From contig NC_081186.1 in assembly GCF_029867415.1 (NCBI RefSeq), positions 16,314,930-16,378,929 on the forward strand: a stretch of DNA of 64,000 bases, given 5' to 3'. The translations under genes and the position numbers were made by a program. The DNA is from Vicia villosa. Lineage: Eukaryota > Streptophyta > Magnoliopsida > Fabales > Fabaceae. This document shows, in pieces, positions 30,962 to 40,439 of this stretch (position 1 is the stretch's first letter; each line of letters opens with the position of its first letter). The notes beneath the pieces are model-generated. The model saw nothing but the letters and a program-made list of their open reading frames with translations. It had not been told where the DNA came from and ran no database searches.

Positions 30962-32186
30962 TTTTTCTGTAGCGGGGAAAATCTGATATCGAAGCCATAG
31001 GATTGACTCGAATCAATATTTCATTTGAAATCGCCACCGCGCTTTATTTTTTCAAAGGAAAAGGGAAAAGAACGAAAAACCCAAAGTTTTGTTTTTAAAA
31101 CAAGGAAGAGAACTCAGGTTCGGGTGTTGATTATATGAGGGGAAGGTTTTAAGCACCCCTCATATCTGTGGTATTCCACAGGAACCTTTTTGAAAATCTG
31201 TGTCGTGTGTGCTAAAAAAGGGTTTGTTTTATTTTTAAAATAAGCTCGGCAAAGCGTTAAGCTTTGTGCCTACATACCTCCTCGGTGCAATGGAGAAGTC
31301 AGAGCTAATGTAGTTCCGCTTAAAAGGGAAAAACGTTTAAAAAAACGAATAAACACTTTATCGTCGTTGGAGAGAAATACTCAGCCATTGATCTTGAGCA
31401 TGAGAACAAATGAGTTCTTTGCATCGCAAATGAAAGAAGGGCTCCAACTCGGATAAAATCAACGAGTATGCCACTAGCTCTCTCACGCGGAAAAGATCTC
31501 ATTATATCAATCAATTTCAAAATCGTGGGGTATAACCACTCGTTTCGACGATTAATAGTGTCTAAACTTTTGAAGAAAAAAGGCCACTAAGGGCAAAAGA
31601 TATTTTTAAAGAGAACGTTTTGAAAATGATTGTAAACATAAGAAGGTTTTTGAAAAAGGGAGAAGATTTTGAAAATTTAAGAATGGGAGGAGATGAAGAG
31701 GCTAACCTAGTGCATAAAATAAAAGCTAAGGAAAGAAACGGTCTAACCGAAATAAGAAGCCAACACTTGACATTAAGAGTCAAGGTAGATTTCCCATCCT
31801 TTGGACTATCAATACCAACACATTATCACTTGGGGATCCAGATGAACTTATTGTCTTAGCACCACTTTGCATTAAGCACATTAAAATTCTGACAAAAATC
31901 GGGCAGAGTAATAGCTGTTTTCGGGTAAAATCCTTATCTCAATGCCTTGGAATTAACCATCAAGGGCTTTCAAGGAAATACCTGCACACATAAACAGACA
32001 ACAATCCAATGCCAGACAGACAGAACAATCACAGAGTAATAACAGAATAGGGGGTCCAGAGGCATTAAGTCCATAAGTCCGAGTCTCCAGAATGCTAGGG
32101 ATAGTAACCAATAGTCCAAAAGAGAGCCTTAAATGTTTTTTAGATTTTTGTTATTTATTAGTGTTTTAGCATAAAAGTAAAGTATG

Positions 32187-32345
32187 GTCCAAGTGGACAA
32201 AGAGAAAATAGCGGAAACATAAACATATGTCCAAATGGACAAAGAGAAAATAGCGGAAACATAAACATATATCCAAATGGACAAAGAGAAAATAGCGGAA
32301 TATAAACGTCCAAATGGACAAAGGAAAAAATAGCGGAATGTAAAT
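32187..32345 (-). repeat. Four tandem about 42-bp units in E6 LTR
   Basis: Units start at 32187, 32229, 32271 and 32308 (+ strand). Each has GTCCAAATGGAC, which is itself an imperfect palindrome, then AAAGAGAAAATAGCGGAA. The last unit is shortened. Confidence 0.9.
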
Positions 32346-32895
32346 ATGATGAAATGATAAAATAAAGCGATAAAGCGAGAAATATAAAGAGCGGTATAAT
32401 AAAGTGCGGAAATTAAAGTTAGTTGTTAGATGTTAAAGATAACCATCTTGAAACTTGTCAAGTATGTTATCAAAGTTAGTAAGAAAGATCGATGGTGAGT
32501 GAAGGATGTTCTCAGATTTAAATTCAATGGAACTTTATCAGAAGCTTGATAAAATCATAGCGACTACACGATAAATTTCCATAAGTCTTAAATCAACCTC
32601 ATACAATTCTCTTCCATATTTGATCTTTTTTGTTCGGGACACGAAATATTGCGCTATGTTAAGCAGATCGCCAAGTGATTTATGTAGAAATCACCCTACA
32701 ACGAGGCCGGTCAAAACTTTATGTGCTAATGCATGCGAGAGAAATGATATGTAGATCATTCTCCGAAAGCAATACCGCACGAAAAGAAAATAGGTAACGA
32801 TCTAGTCTTTACTAAGAATCCATAAGAATTCTCAAAGTATTAAGACTTTCATCGATCAAAAGAAAAAAAGGAGAAGAAGAATGAAAATCATAAAA

Positions 32896-33136
32896 GATAA
32901 TCAACTCACACTATCATTAATATCATTCATCTAATATTATGGATTTGGTCCTTTCAAACCTATCAACATCCTAGATCCAATGATATTAATGAAATGGAGG
33001 AAGAAGAATAAGATTCACAAAAGATAATCAACTCACACTATCATTAATATCATTCATCTAATATTATGGATTAGGTCATTTCAAACCTATCAACATCCTA
33101 GATCCAATGATATTAATGAAATGGAGGAAGAAGGAA
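32896..33136 (-). repeat. 127-bp tandem duplication in E6 LTR
   Basis: The two copies start at 32896 and 33023 and are nearly identical through ATCAACTCACACTATCATTA to ATGAAATGGAGGAAGAAG. The high identity points to a recent local duplication. Confidence 0.88.
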
Positions 33137-33183
33137 GCCAAAACAAGCATAAAAAAGGCAAAAAAACCACATTCTGCCAGCAG

Positions 33184-33289
33184 GAAATCGATTTCATGCA
33201 GGGGGAAATCGATTTCCATAGTGCAGTTTTCAAAAAAAACAGGTTACGTTCAGCAGGAAATCGATTCCAGCCTTAAGGAAATCGATTTC
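33184..33289. promoter_or_regulatory. Palindrome cluster 1: two pairs of GAAATCGATTTC
   Basis: 12-bp palindromes start at 33184, 33205, 33256 and 33278 (one has GATTCC at its end). Partners in a pair are 21-22 bp apart, and the pairs are 72 bp apart. The cluster lies in the transcribed part of the E6 LTR, downstream of the TATA box. Confidence 0.85.
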
Positions 33290-33738
33290 ATCAGTGTAAA
33301 TTTCAGCAAAAACATCATTTAAAGGCATGAAACTTGATTTGAACAAATATACAAACACCTTATGATCACACATCAACTTGAGCACGAAATTTCCATCACA
33401 AAACCAGCAAATATCATCAATATAGCATCAAAGATGCATTGAACACAAGCAATAAAGATCTACATCATGGATCTAGCAAATTACCACTTCTTGAACAAAA
33501 GTCTTGGAGTAGCTTCAAGAGCAAGCACAAAGTGTATAGATCCTTCAAATTTGGAGATGAACAACCAAAGAAAAGAGAGAAATGTAGGAGGTTTAGTTCA
33601 AAATTAGCAAGATTCAATGTGAATCTCACTAATCTTATGAAAATGAACTTTGGGTGAGGGTTTTGGAAAGGGTGAGAAATGAATTTTCAAGCAATTTTTT
33701 GGCTCTCCAAGCTTGAGAAATGAGAGAGTAGTGGCCTC

Positions 33739-33746
33739 TATTTATA
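33739..33746 (-). promoter_or_regulatory. E6 LTR TATA box
   Basis: On the minus strand this reads CCTATAAATAGAGGCC, a good plant TATA box. It lies between the two palindrome clusters, so cluster 2 is in U3 and cluster 1 is transcribed. Confidence 0.75.
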
Positions 33747-33977
33747 GGATGAGAGCAAGAGTAGTGGCAATTTGGTCATTTGCTCTTGGTTAATTAACTT
33801 GTGTTTAATTGGTGATTAAAGTGGCATTTAAATGGTAAAAAGGGTAAAATGAGGTTAAAATGGGATTAATGAAGGGAATTATTTTGATGAGGTGGAAAAT
33901 TGGTAAAATGATCAAATAAAAAGGTGCCAAAATGATGTCAAGCTTCCCTCCTTATATTTTTTGAATTTCGCTTTAAG

Positions 33978-34156
33978 GAAATCGATTTCCCCCAGGAGTG
34001 AAATCGATTTCACTCTGTTCCAAAAGAGAATTTGGCGCAAAATACACTAGGGAAATCGATTTGCCTAGGAGGGAAATCGATTTCATGCTGTCCAGAATGT
34101 GATTTTGTTGAAAATTGTTGTAGGGAAATCGATTTACCCAAGAGGGAAATCGATTT
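33978..34156. promoter_or_regulatory. Palindrome cluster 2: three pairs of GAAATCGATTTC
   Basis: Palindromes start at 33978, 34000, 34052, 34073, 34125 and 34145. Pairs are 20-22 bp apart and repeat every 73-74 bp. The right half varies slightly in two copies (TTTG, TTTA). The cluster lies about 230-420 bp upstream of the TATA box, where enhancer sites would be expected. Confidence 0.87.
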
Positions 34157-34449
34157 CATCAGTCCAAAATGTGGAAAATGCCTTGTTTATTGCATGTCTT
34201 GGCTTGGTACCTACAAAACAAAAGCCTACAAAGAAACAAAGCAATATTTTTGGTATTTGGGTTAGTATAATATGCATACAAGATAAACAATCATTGGTGC
34301 TTGACGGTCCCTCTTATTGATGAGGTGAGTGCAACACCACGAACAAAACTTCCAAGTGAAGCTCTTGATTAATGATTGGGATATGAATGATATATGATCT
34401 TAGGGTAAAAAATTGGGGTATGACACCTAGAAATCTCAGTTGTGCTTCA

Positions 34450-37119
34450 ATGGCTTCTTCATCTAAGTAACAAGTTGGTCCATCTTCTCAACCTCAAAAT
34501 CAAGATCAACAGCAACAACAACTTGTTCCACAAAAGACTTGTTCGATTCCGTTAAAAGAACTAGAAGTTATCTGTGAAATGATGGTCGACTTTAACAATC
34601 TTGAAGAACATGACATTCATCTGAAGGATAACATGATTTTTCAAGGATGGCAAGCTTTCTTCTATGGTTTGTGTGGACCAGTTTATCCAGATTTGGTGAA
34701 AGAATTATGGGTTCATGCAACTGTCATGCCTAAAGCTATTTTGTCTATTGTTCATGGTGAACTGTTCTCCATTACTGAAAATATTCTAAGGAAACTGTTT
34801 GGGTTGGAAATCGTTGAAGGTGTTTCTGGAGCAGTTGTAGGAAGAACAAAGTGGAATGATGTGTATAAAGAAATCTACAAGTCTGGGAAAGAGTCAACAG
34901 AAATCAAGGAACTGAAGACTCCTTACAGAATTTGGGCTAAGATTCTTCTGGGTTGCATCTATCATAGAAAGGCAACTGTTTCCCCCAACTATGTCAACAA
35001 GGATCAATAATACATTCTGTATTGTACTGGTAAACAGGAAAAAGTGGATCTTCCCTTCATCATCTTCAACCACATGTGGAATCATGTGAAGGAATCTAGA
35101 GATGAATCCAGATTGAAGAACCCTAAGTACAAGAGAAACATTATTCCCTTTGGAAGAATCATCACAGATCTTCTGGTTCAAACAAAGATAGTTGAGGATC
35201 TGGAGAAAGCTGGCATTATCAAGGATCCTTATACAACGATTAGAAGCACCATGAACGCTAACAATTTGAAGAAAATGGGCTTAATTGAGACCATTGGTGC
35301 TACTCCCCAAGTGGACACTGAAGTTCTGACCAGAAAAGCTCCTGCTCTGGAAAACTTTGAGTTGTTCTTCAGAAATGAACATCCAAATGTTGTTGTTCGT
35401 TACATAGCTATGCACAAGGTGGAAGGCTCTGACTATGATCCTATATGGATAAGCAAGCAAAATCTTGCCACCACTGCTGATCAAGTTCCGGAGTTAGTAG
35501 TGCAAGAGAAAGAAAGAAGGACGAAAAGAAAGCTAGACCTACCAGAAATGAGGAAAGATAAGAAGGAGAAGAAAGAAGACAAGAAAGAAGAAAAGAAGGA
35601 AGAACAGAAGGAAGAAAGGAAGGAAGAGATGAAGAAGGAAGAGAAGAAGGAAAAGAAGAAGGTAGAACAGAAGGAAGAGAAACAGAAGGATAAGCAGAAG
35701 GAGAAGAAAAGGAAGACTGTTGGAGAAGGTCCTGCTAGGCCTCAGAAGAAGAAAAGATCTTCAGGTATTGTAATTTCTGAACCTGTTTCTGGTCTTATTT
35801 TAATTTCAAATATTGTATCAACAGAAGCTCCACCAAATATTTCACCAGAAAAAGCCCCAGCAAATCCACCTCCAAACACCAAAATTTCTAACCCTCCATC
35901 TTCCCCTAAGTCTAAAGGCAAAAAGCATATTCTTGATTCTGAACCTCCTGTTTTCGAACCAATTCTTGAACCCACACCTTTAAACACCATTAATCCTCCT
36001 CACGCCATAATCTCCACTTCTCAACCTCCACATTCTAACTATGAACCTGTTGACACTGTTGTGTTCTTTCACCTCCCCTCATCGGAATCCTCTCTTTCTG
36101 ATTCTTTCATCCACCTCATGCAATCCTATAATCGTCAAAACAAACCATCTTCTGACCCTGTTGTCGTAGTCTTAGACTCAGAAAATGAAGCTGAATCCTC
36201 TCGTCAACCATCGTCTTCAGAAACATTGTTTGTTCTTGTTAAAGTATCTCAACCTTATGCTTTCTTTCACCCAGAAAAACCAATCTCATCTCTCAATCCA
36301 AAAACTCCAATCTCTCCTCCCAGAACAAACCTCCCTAAACCTTCGGTTGATGCACGTTTTGATTTGTTAAATAACAAGGTCAGGACAGGTTTAGAACTTC
36401 TGAAGGTTGCTCATGATTCCAAGTTGGATCATGTAGCTGCTGGAAAGCTCTGGGGAGCTTTTGGTGAGGAAATACAGGCTGAGTTTATGGATCTCTAGAA
36501 AGACTGTTTGGCTGCTGCTCCTGGTCCTGCTTGACTCTTTTTGGAGTATGATGATGGAAAGTACCATCATCCTATCACCAACTGGAAGCCTCTAGAAGAG
36601 AAGCCGTTTGTTGATGAGTTAGAAGAAGAAAACCCTCTGGCAAAAGTGGTATGGAAGCCACATCCTTACAAGGTTCTGACTGGAGATTTTCAAATGCTGT
36701 TCAACTGGTTCAGGGAGAATCCTCTGGAAAAGGATCCTGATATGGTCTACCCAGAAGTTGAGTACCCTCCAGAACCTGAAACTCCAGTTTTCAAAGGGCT
36801 TCCTACTGAAGAAACTCCTGTTGAGGAACATCATGAAGATGTTCAAATGGTTAAAGCTGATGCTGCTCATCCTGTTTTGGATAATAGCTTTGATACTTCT
36901 TCTGCTGGTCCTTCTACCTCTGTTCTGCTAAACACTCTGAAGGAACTCCAACAGAATCAAGCTACCTTGGCTAGTCGTCTGGACAAGCAAGATGACACCA
37001 ATGCAGAGTTCAAAACTTGGATGAAAAACCAAGAAGAAACTTCCAAGAAGCAAGCTAAAGACAATTCTGAGATTAAGAACCTTCTGGCCGCCTTAGCTTC
37101 TAAGTTTAGCCAGTCGTAG
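34450..37119 (+). pseudogene. E4 post-pol ORF (Sirevirus extra, 'env-like' ORF), four premature stops
   Basis: This single frame of about 890 codons has no frameshift. It is interrupted by TAA at 34468 and 35008, TAG at 36496 and TGA at 36532. The first part (about residues 45-340) is a globular region seen in legume Sireviruses, with GWQAFFYGLCGPVYPDLVKE and YHRKATVSPNYVNKDQ. Then comes a long Lys/Glu-only stretch (about 35550-35720), a Pro/Ser-rich region, and a C-terminal coiled-coil-like part (LKELQQNQATLASRLDKQ). No signal peptide or clear membrane span is visible, so 'env-like' rests on position only. The frames at this place in E1 and E2 look unrelated to it. Confidence 0.8.
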
Positions 37120-37915
37120 TCTGTCTTGTGTCTTAGTTGGTTTTTCTTTGTTTTTGCATCTGTTTGCTGCATCTGCTTTGTATTCTCTTTTTCTGATTAT
37201 CAATTAAATATTATCTTTTCTCTCTTCATTTTATTGTGTCTTTCATCTTAATCTTTTATACTTTTTGATGTTATGACAAAAAGGGGGGAAAACGTGCTAA
37301 TTGAATTGATTTATAATATCAGTAGCTGGGCTTAAGTCTCAACATTTCTAACAACTATTTGCAAGTTTTCTGTCTTTGATAGTTTTTGCAGGAATGTGAT
37401 ATTCTAGACAAGCTCAATATGAGAAGCAAATACATGGGGAAAAGCAATTCTAAAGAAAAGCTCTTAAAGAATTGAAGCAAGCTTTGTGCTCTGAAGCTTC
37501 AAGATCAGAAGCAAGAAATGTTGTGATCAAACCTAAAAGCTCTGATACAAGAAGTCTCAAGATCTGATAGCTCAGATATATTGCAGACTAAAGATATAGA
37601 GCTCAAATACAAGTGATCTCAAAGAGAAATTCAAAGCTCTGAATCTGTCCAATGGAAGCTCGGAAGAGAAGCTCTGAATGTTCTGAAGTTTAAAGTTCAA
37701 CGTGAAAGTCTCAACTGAAATGGAAAAATACTCAGGGAAGTCTTTTATTTATAAATTCTTCTAGTATTAATTTCAGGGGGAGATTGTTAATCTCAAGGGG
37801 AGACATATTCACACACTCTAAATTATATGCTTATGCTATGTCTGTGTAATTGTCTTTGTTCATCTTATATTCTGGATACAAATTCAGATCAATTGTGTAT
37901 GTTTTTGTCATCATC
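37120..37915 (+). other. E4 3' untranslated region
   Basis: The 3' region has an upstream polypurine tract (37278-37291, ACAAAAAGGGGGG type), TCAGAAGC-type words near 37490-37680 without a regular array, and CAGGGGGAGA copies near 37774. No gene is visible. Confidence 0.75.
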
Positions 37916-37929
37916 AAAGAGGGGGAGAT
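37916..37929 (+). promoter_or_regulatory. E4 terminal polypurine tract
   Basis: AAAGAGGGGGAGAT abuts the 3' LTR. It has one interruption compared with E1. Confidence 0.88.
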
Positions 37930-39005
37930 TGTTAGAACAAGAAATGTTCTGATACATATTCTTAGTTTTGATGATAACATTAAGTATGAATTTTTTATAT
38001 GATAATGTGGTACTCTAATCCTTTACGTTTTCCATTTCAGGAAAAGTATAAAAGACTATGCACAAATCAGCATTCAGAAGCACTGACCCAAAAGTTCTGG
38101 ATGGCTTCATCAGAACATGGTCTGGTAAGACATCAGAAGATGGTCCCGCACAATCAGAACATGAATTGGAAAGCATCAGAAGATGACAGTCAGAAGTACA
38201 AGCTCTGAAGCTCTGATGGTATCACGCTCAAAGCTCTTCAAAGTCAGAAGATAGAAGATGCTCTGCACCAAAGCTGGAGACTCTGAAATTCAAATGTCTA
38301 TTCAACACATTCTGAGTCCAGAAGAAAGTACAAAATGAAAAAGCTATAATGTCAAATCTCTGACTGACAAAAGGAACGTTAGAAGCTACAAAAGGCAAAG
38401 TCAGTAATAGCAGCAAAAGCATGGCTCGAGGTAGTTGACAAAAGTGTGAAACATTAAATGCAGTGTTGTACTATTCATGCAAAGAATTAAATGCTCCCAA
38501 CGGTCATTTCCTCTCAAGCGTCTATATATATAGAAGTTCATTCAAAAGCAGCAATAGAACTCTTGGGCAAACTTACAGAATCGCTATCAAACTGAAAAGC
38601 AAAAGAACTTCATCTTCAACCTCACATCTTTGTAATATCTTATTGAGTGTTAAGAATTAGAACTTAAGAGAAATATCACTGTTGTGATTACAGCTTTATT
38701 AGAAGCAAGTTATACTCTTGTAAACATTTATTTTACATTGATATTAAAAGGATTTCCTAGAGTGATCAAGTTGTGATCTGTAGACTCTAGAAGACTTAGA
38801 GGGTATCTAAGTGGAAAACCATTGTAATCAGTTGGATTAGTGAATTAAATCCTCAGTTGAGGTAAATCACCTTGTCAGGGGTGGATTGGAGTATTTTGGT
38901 TAACAACGAACCAGGATAAAAATAATTGTGTTCATTGTTTTTATCTTCCAAGTTTTTGAGTTACACTTATTCAATCCCCCCTTTCTAAGTGTTTTCACTC
39001 CTTCA
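37930..39005 (+). repeat. E4 3' LTR
   Basis: The 1076-bp LTR runs from TGTTAGAACAAGAAATG to CCTTCA and is followed by the ATTGT TSD. It retains the short ancestral TATA region (CTATATATATAG near 38521-38533) and one TAGAGTGATC unit. Confidence 0.95.
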
Positions 39006-39621
39006 ATTGTTAGTGCTTGGAATAGACGTGTCTGAACTAGAAGATGTTTTCAGAGATTCAACATCTTTAGTTAATTTTAAAACTTTTTCTTTTAGTTCAG
39101 ATTTTTTTATTTCAAATCTCTTAGTTTCAGATGCAAAAATCTCTTTGAGCTTTTTGTATTTGAGACTAAGTTTACTCTTGACTTCCAGAAGTTCTAATAA
39201 GCTGGAAATTAAATCTTCTCTAGTGAGTTCAGAAAATACCTCATCAGAGTCTGAAGTAGAAGTAGATTCTTATTCAGCATCAACTGTTGCCATGAGTGTT
39301 ATGTTGGCTTGCTCATCTTCAGAGTCTGACTCTTAATCAGATGAATCAGAGTCATCCCATGTAGCCATCATGCCTTTATTCTTTTCAAACTTCTTTCTGG
39401 GCTTTTCCCTCTAAAGCTTAGGACATTCATTCTTGTAGTGTCCAGGTTCTTTGCATTCATATCACACTACCTTCTTCTTGCCAGATCTTTTGTGTTCAGA
39501 AGATTCTCCCTTTTCAGGTTTCTTGAAGTTCTTGAATCTTCTCTGCTTACTCTTCCAGAGTTGATTCACCCTTCAGAATAAGAGAGACAATTCATCTTCT
39601 TCTTCTTTTGACTCTAACTGG
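39006..39621 (-). pseudogene. gag: E3 gag, middle piece
   Basis: On the minus strand this follows 60756 and precedes 15660. It holds the acidic region after Gag capsid and the zinc knuckle. Here the first Cys codon of the knuckle reads TGA, while the rest (YECKEPGHYKNEC) is kept. There are further stops, including TAG at 39413-39411 where E1 has CAG. The Lys/Glu coiled-coil region ends at the E4 junction. Confidence 0.9.
39617..39621. repeat. Target-site duplication ACTGG of E5 (partner 60751-60755)
   Basis: ACTGG precedes TGTTATACC and follows GCGCGACA. Removing E5 with one copy makes E3 gag contiguous at the codons after FQAAEEGSDQ. Confidence 0.95.
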
Positions 39622-40172
39622 TGTTATACCCCAAAATTTGCCCACATCTTTTTTCAAGAAAACTCCAATTTAAAAATTAGGAGTTTCATATAATCATGGA
39701 TTTTTATTTCATAAATATCCTGACATATGAAATACTTAGTTTTTAGAATTTTTCTTATACAGTATTTTGGCTCGCTGTTGAATTTATTCTTACGCAAACG
39801 CCAGTTACTGTTTATTACTTCACACACGATATTTATTTGATATTTATTTACAGATAAGTAGTACTGACGCAATTGGTACAGAGATAAATCTTTTGCAGGC
39901 GCAGAGTCCGGGATTCAGACTGTACTGGTAACAAGTAAATTATTACTAATTTTTTTGTTTCCCACTAACTTTTGTACTATATTCCATTATTTTCAACATC
40001 TTTTCCTTTCTTTTCAAATCTCTTTTTCAAAAATCAAATCTTAACTTTATTCTACACATCTCTCTTTTTTCCAACACTATCATACACTTTCTTTCAAATC
40101 TTACTTCCACTCAAATTTTCCTTTTGTACGGAATCACTTCATTCCCCAACGTCTCTATCCTTCTTTTCATTC

Positions 40173-40180
40173 TATAAATA
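40173..40180 (+). promoter_or_regulatory. E5 LTR TATA box
   Basis: TATAAATA in the context TTCTATAAATACCTCTC, preceded by a pyrimidine-rich stretch. The same box is at 56573-56580 in the 3' LTR. It fits a transcription start roughly 30 bp downstream. Confidence 0.8.
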
Positions 40181-40271
40181 CCTCTCATTTTTTCCATAAA
40201 ATCTCACATCAAATTCTAACTCATCTCTCAAATTTCTACTTCATATTCATTCTCTCTTCCTCCCCGGCAAA

Positions 40272-40439
40272 ATGGCGAAGCGGATGGAAACGTGTTTTCT
40301 TATGGTCATCACCATTGCTACGGTGATCATGTCCTTCTTCTGTCTGCATAGTCCTGAAAAATGTAGACCTGCGATGGTTACACTCCCGATCATCTATTTT
40401 CTGTTGGTCATAGCATGGGTTATTAATCGTCATTCTTAA
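40272..40439 (+). CDS. LTR-encoded two-helix membrane microprotein (55 residues)
   Basis: This is the first ATG after the TATA box, about 92 bp downstream and in the favourable context CAAAATGGCG. The product starts MAKRMET and has two hydrophobic spans (about residues 8-25 and 34-51) separated by a short loop with HSPEKC, and it ends NRHS. This predicts a hairpin of two membrane helices with a basic N-terminus. The 3' LTR copy (56672-56839) is intact and differs by a single Arg/Gly change at residue 32. I do not recognise the family. It could be a real protein or a uORF controlling translation of the long leader. Confidence 0.5.
   Translation: MAKRMETCFLMVITIATVIMSFFCLHSPEKCRPAMVTLPIIYFLLVIAWVINRHS

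Larger units (their letters stand above)
21961..34425 (-). mobile_element. E6: Ogre/Tat-like Ty3-gypsy element, 3' LTR missing
   Basis: On the minus strand: 5' LTR 34425-30968, primer site, leader, broken ORF1, gag-PR, intron, RT-RH-aRH-IN, then a 3' UTR with three hairpins. The 3' LTR and the rest of the 3' UTR are absent and the left boundary is a deletion junction of uncertain position. Similarity to E5 extends over all coding domains, but the LTR sequence, LTR length (3.46 versus 4.73 kb) and PBS detail differ, so E6 is a different family in the same lineage. Confidence 0.9.
30968..34425 (-). repeat. E6 5' LTR (3458 bp)
   Basis: In its own orientation it runs from TGTCATACCCCAATTT (34425) to CCGCTACA (30968), similar in start to the E5 LTR (TGTTATACCCCAAAATTT). 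It contains a TATA box at 33746-33739, ten GAAATCGATTTC palindromes in two clusters, four units of about 42 bp (32187-32345) and a 127-bp duplication (32896-33136). No second LTR copy is present in the window. Confidence 0.88.
15661..39005 (+). mobile_element. E4: older Sirevirus, split by E6
   Basis: E4 is a Sirevirus with an LTR subtype (TGTTAGAACAAGAAATG) distinct from E1/E2. It carries gag, pol and a long post-pol ORF. E6 lies between pol (ends 21361) and the post-pol ORF (starts 34450). The two LTRs differ by large indels (896 versus 1076 bp) and many substitutions, and all frames are broken, so it is considerably older than E1. Confidence 0.92.

Noticed and set aside
33107..33322. Open frames across the palindrome clusters of the E6 LTR (also 34032-34265)
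   Set aside because: They are repeats of the palindrome on the non-transcribed strand, with no family match and no start context.
33184..34156. Regularly spaced palindromes as a possible CRISPR-like array
   Set aside because: Plant LTR context, pair-wise spacing with conserved spacers, and no cas genes.
34894..35181. Antisense frames opposite the E4 extra ORF (also 35742-35990, 36619-36870)
   Set aside because: They are shadows of the sense coding frame with no independent support.
40236..40433. Antisense 65-codon frame opposite the LTR microprotein
   Set aside because: It is a shadow of the sense frame. Composition is His/Arg/Asp-rich, the sense frame has the TATA box and start context, and the antisense lacks both.
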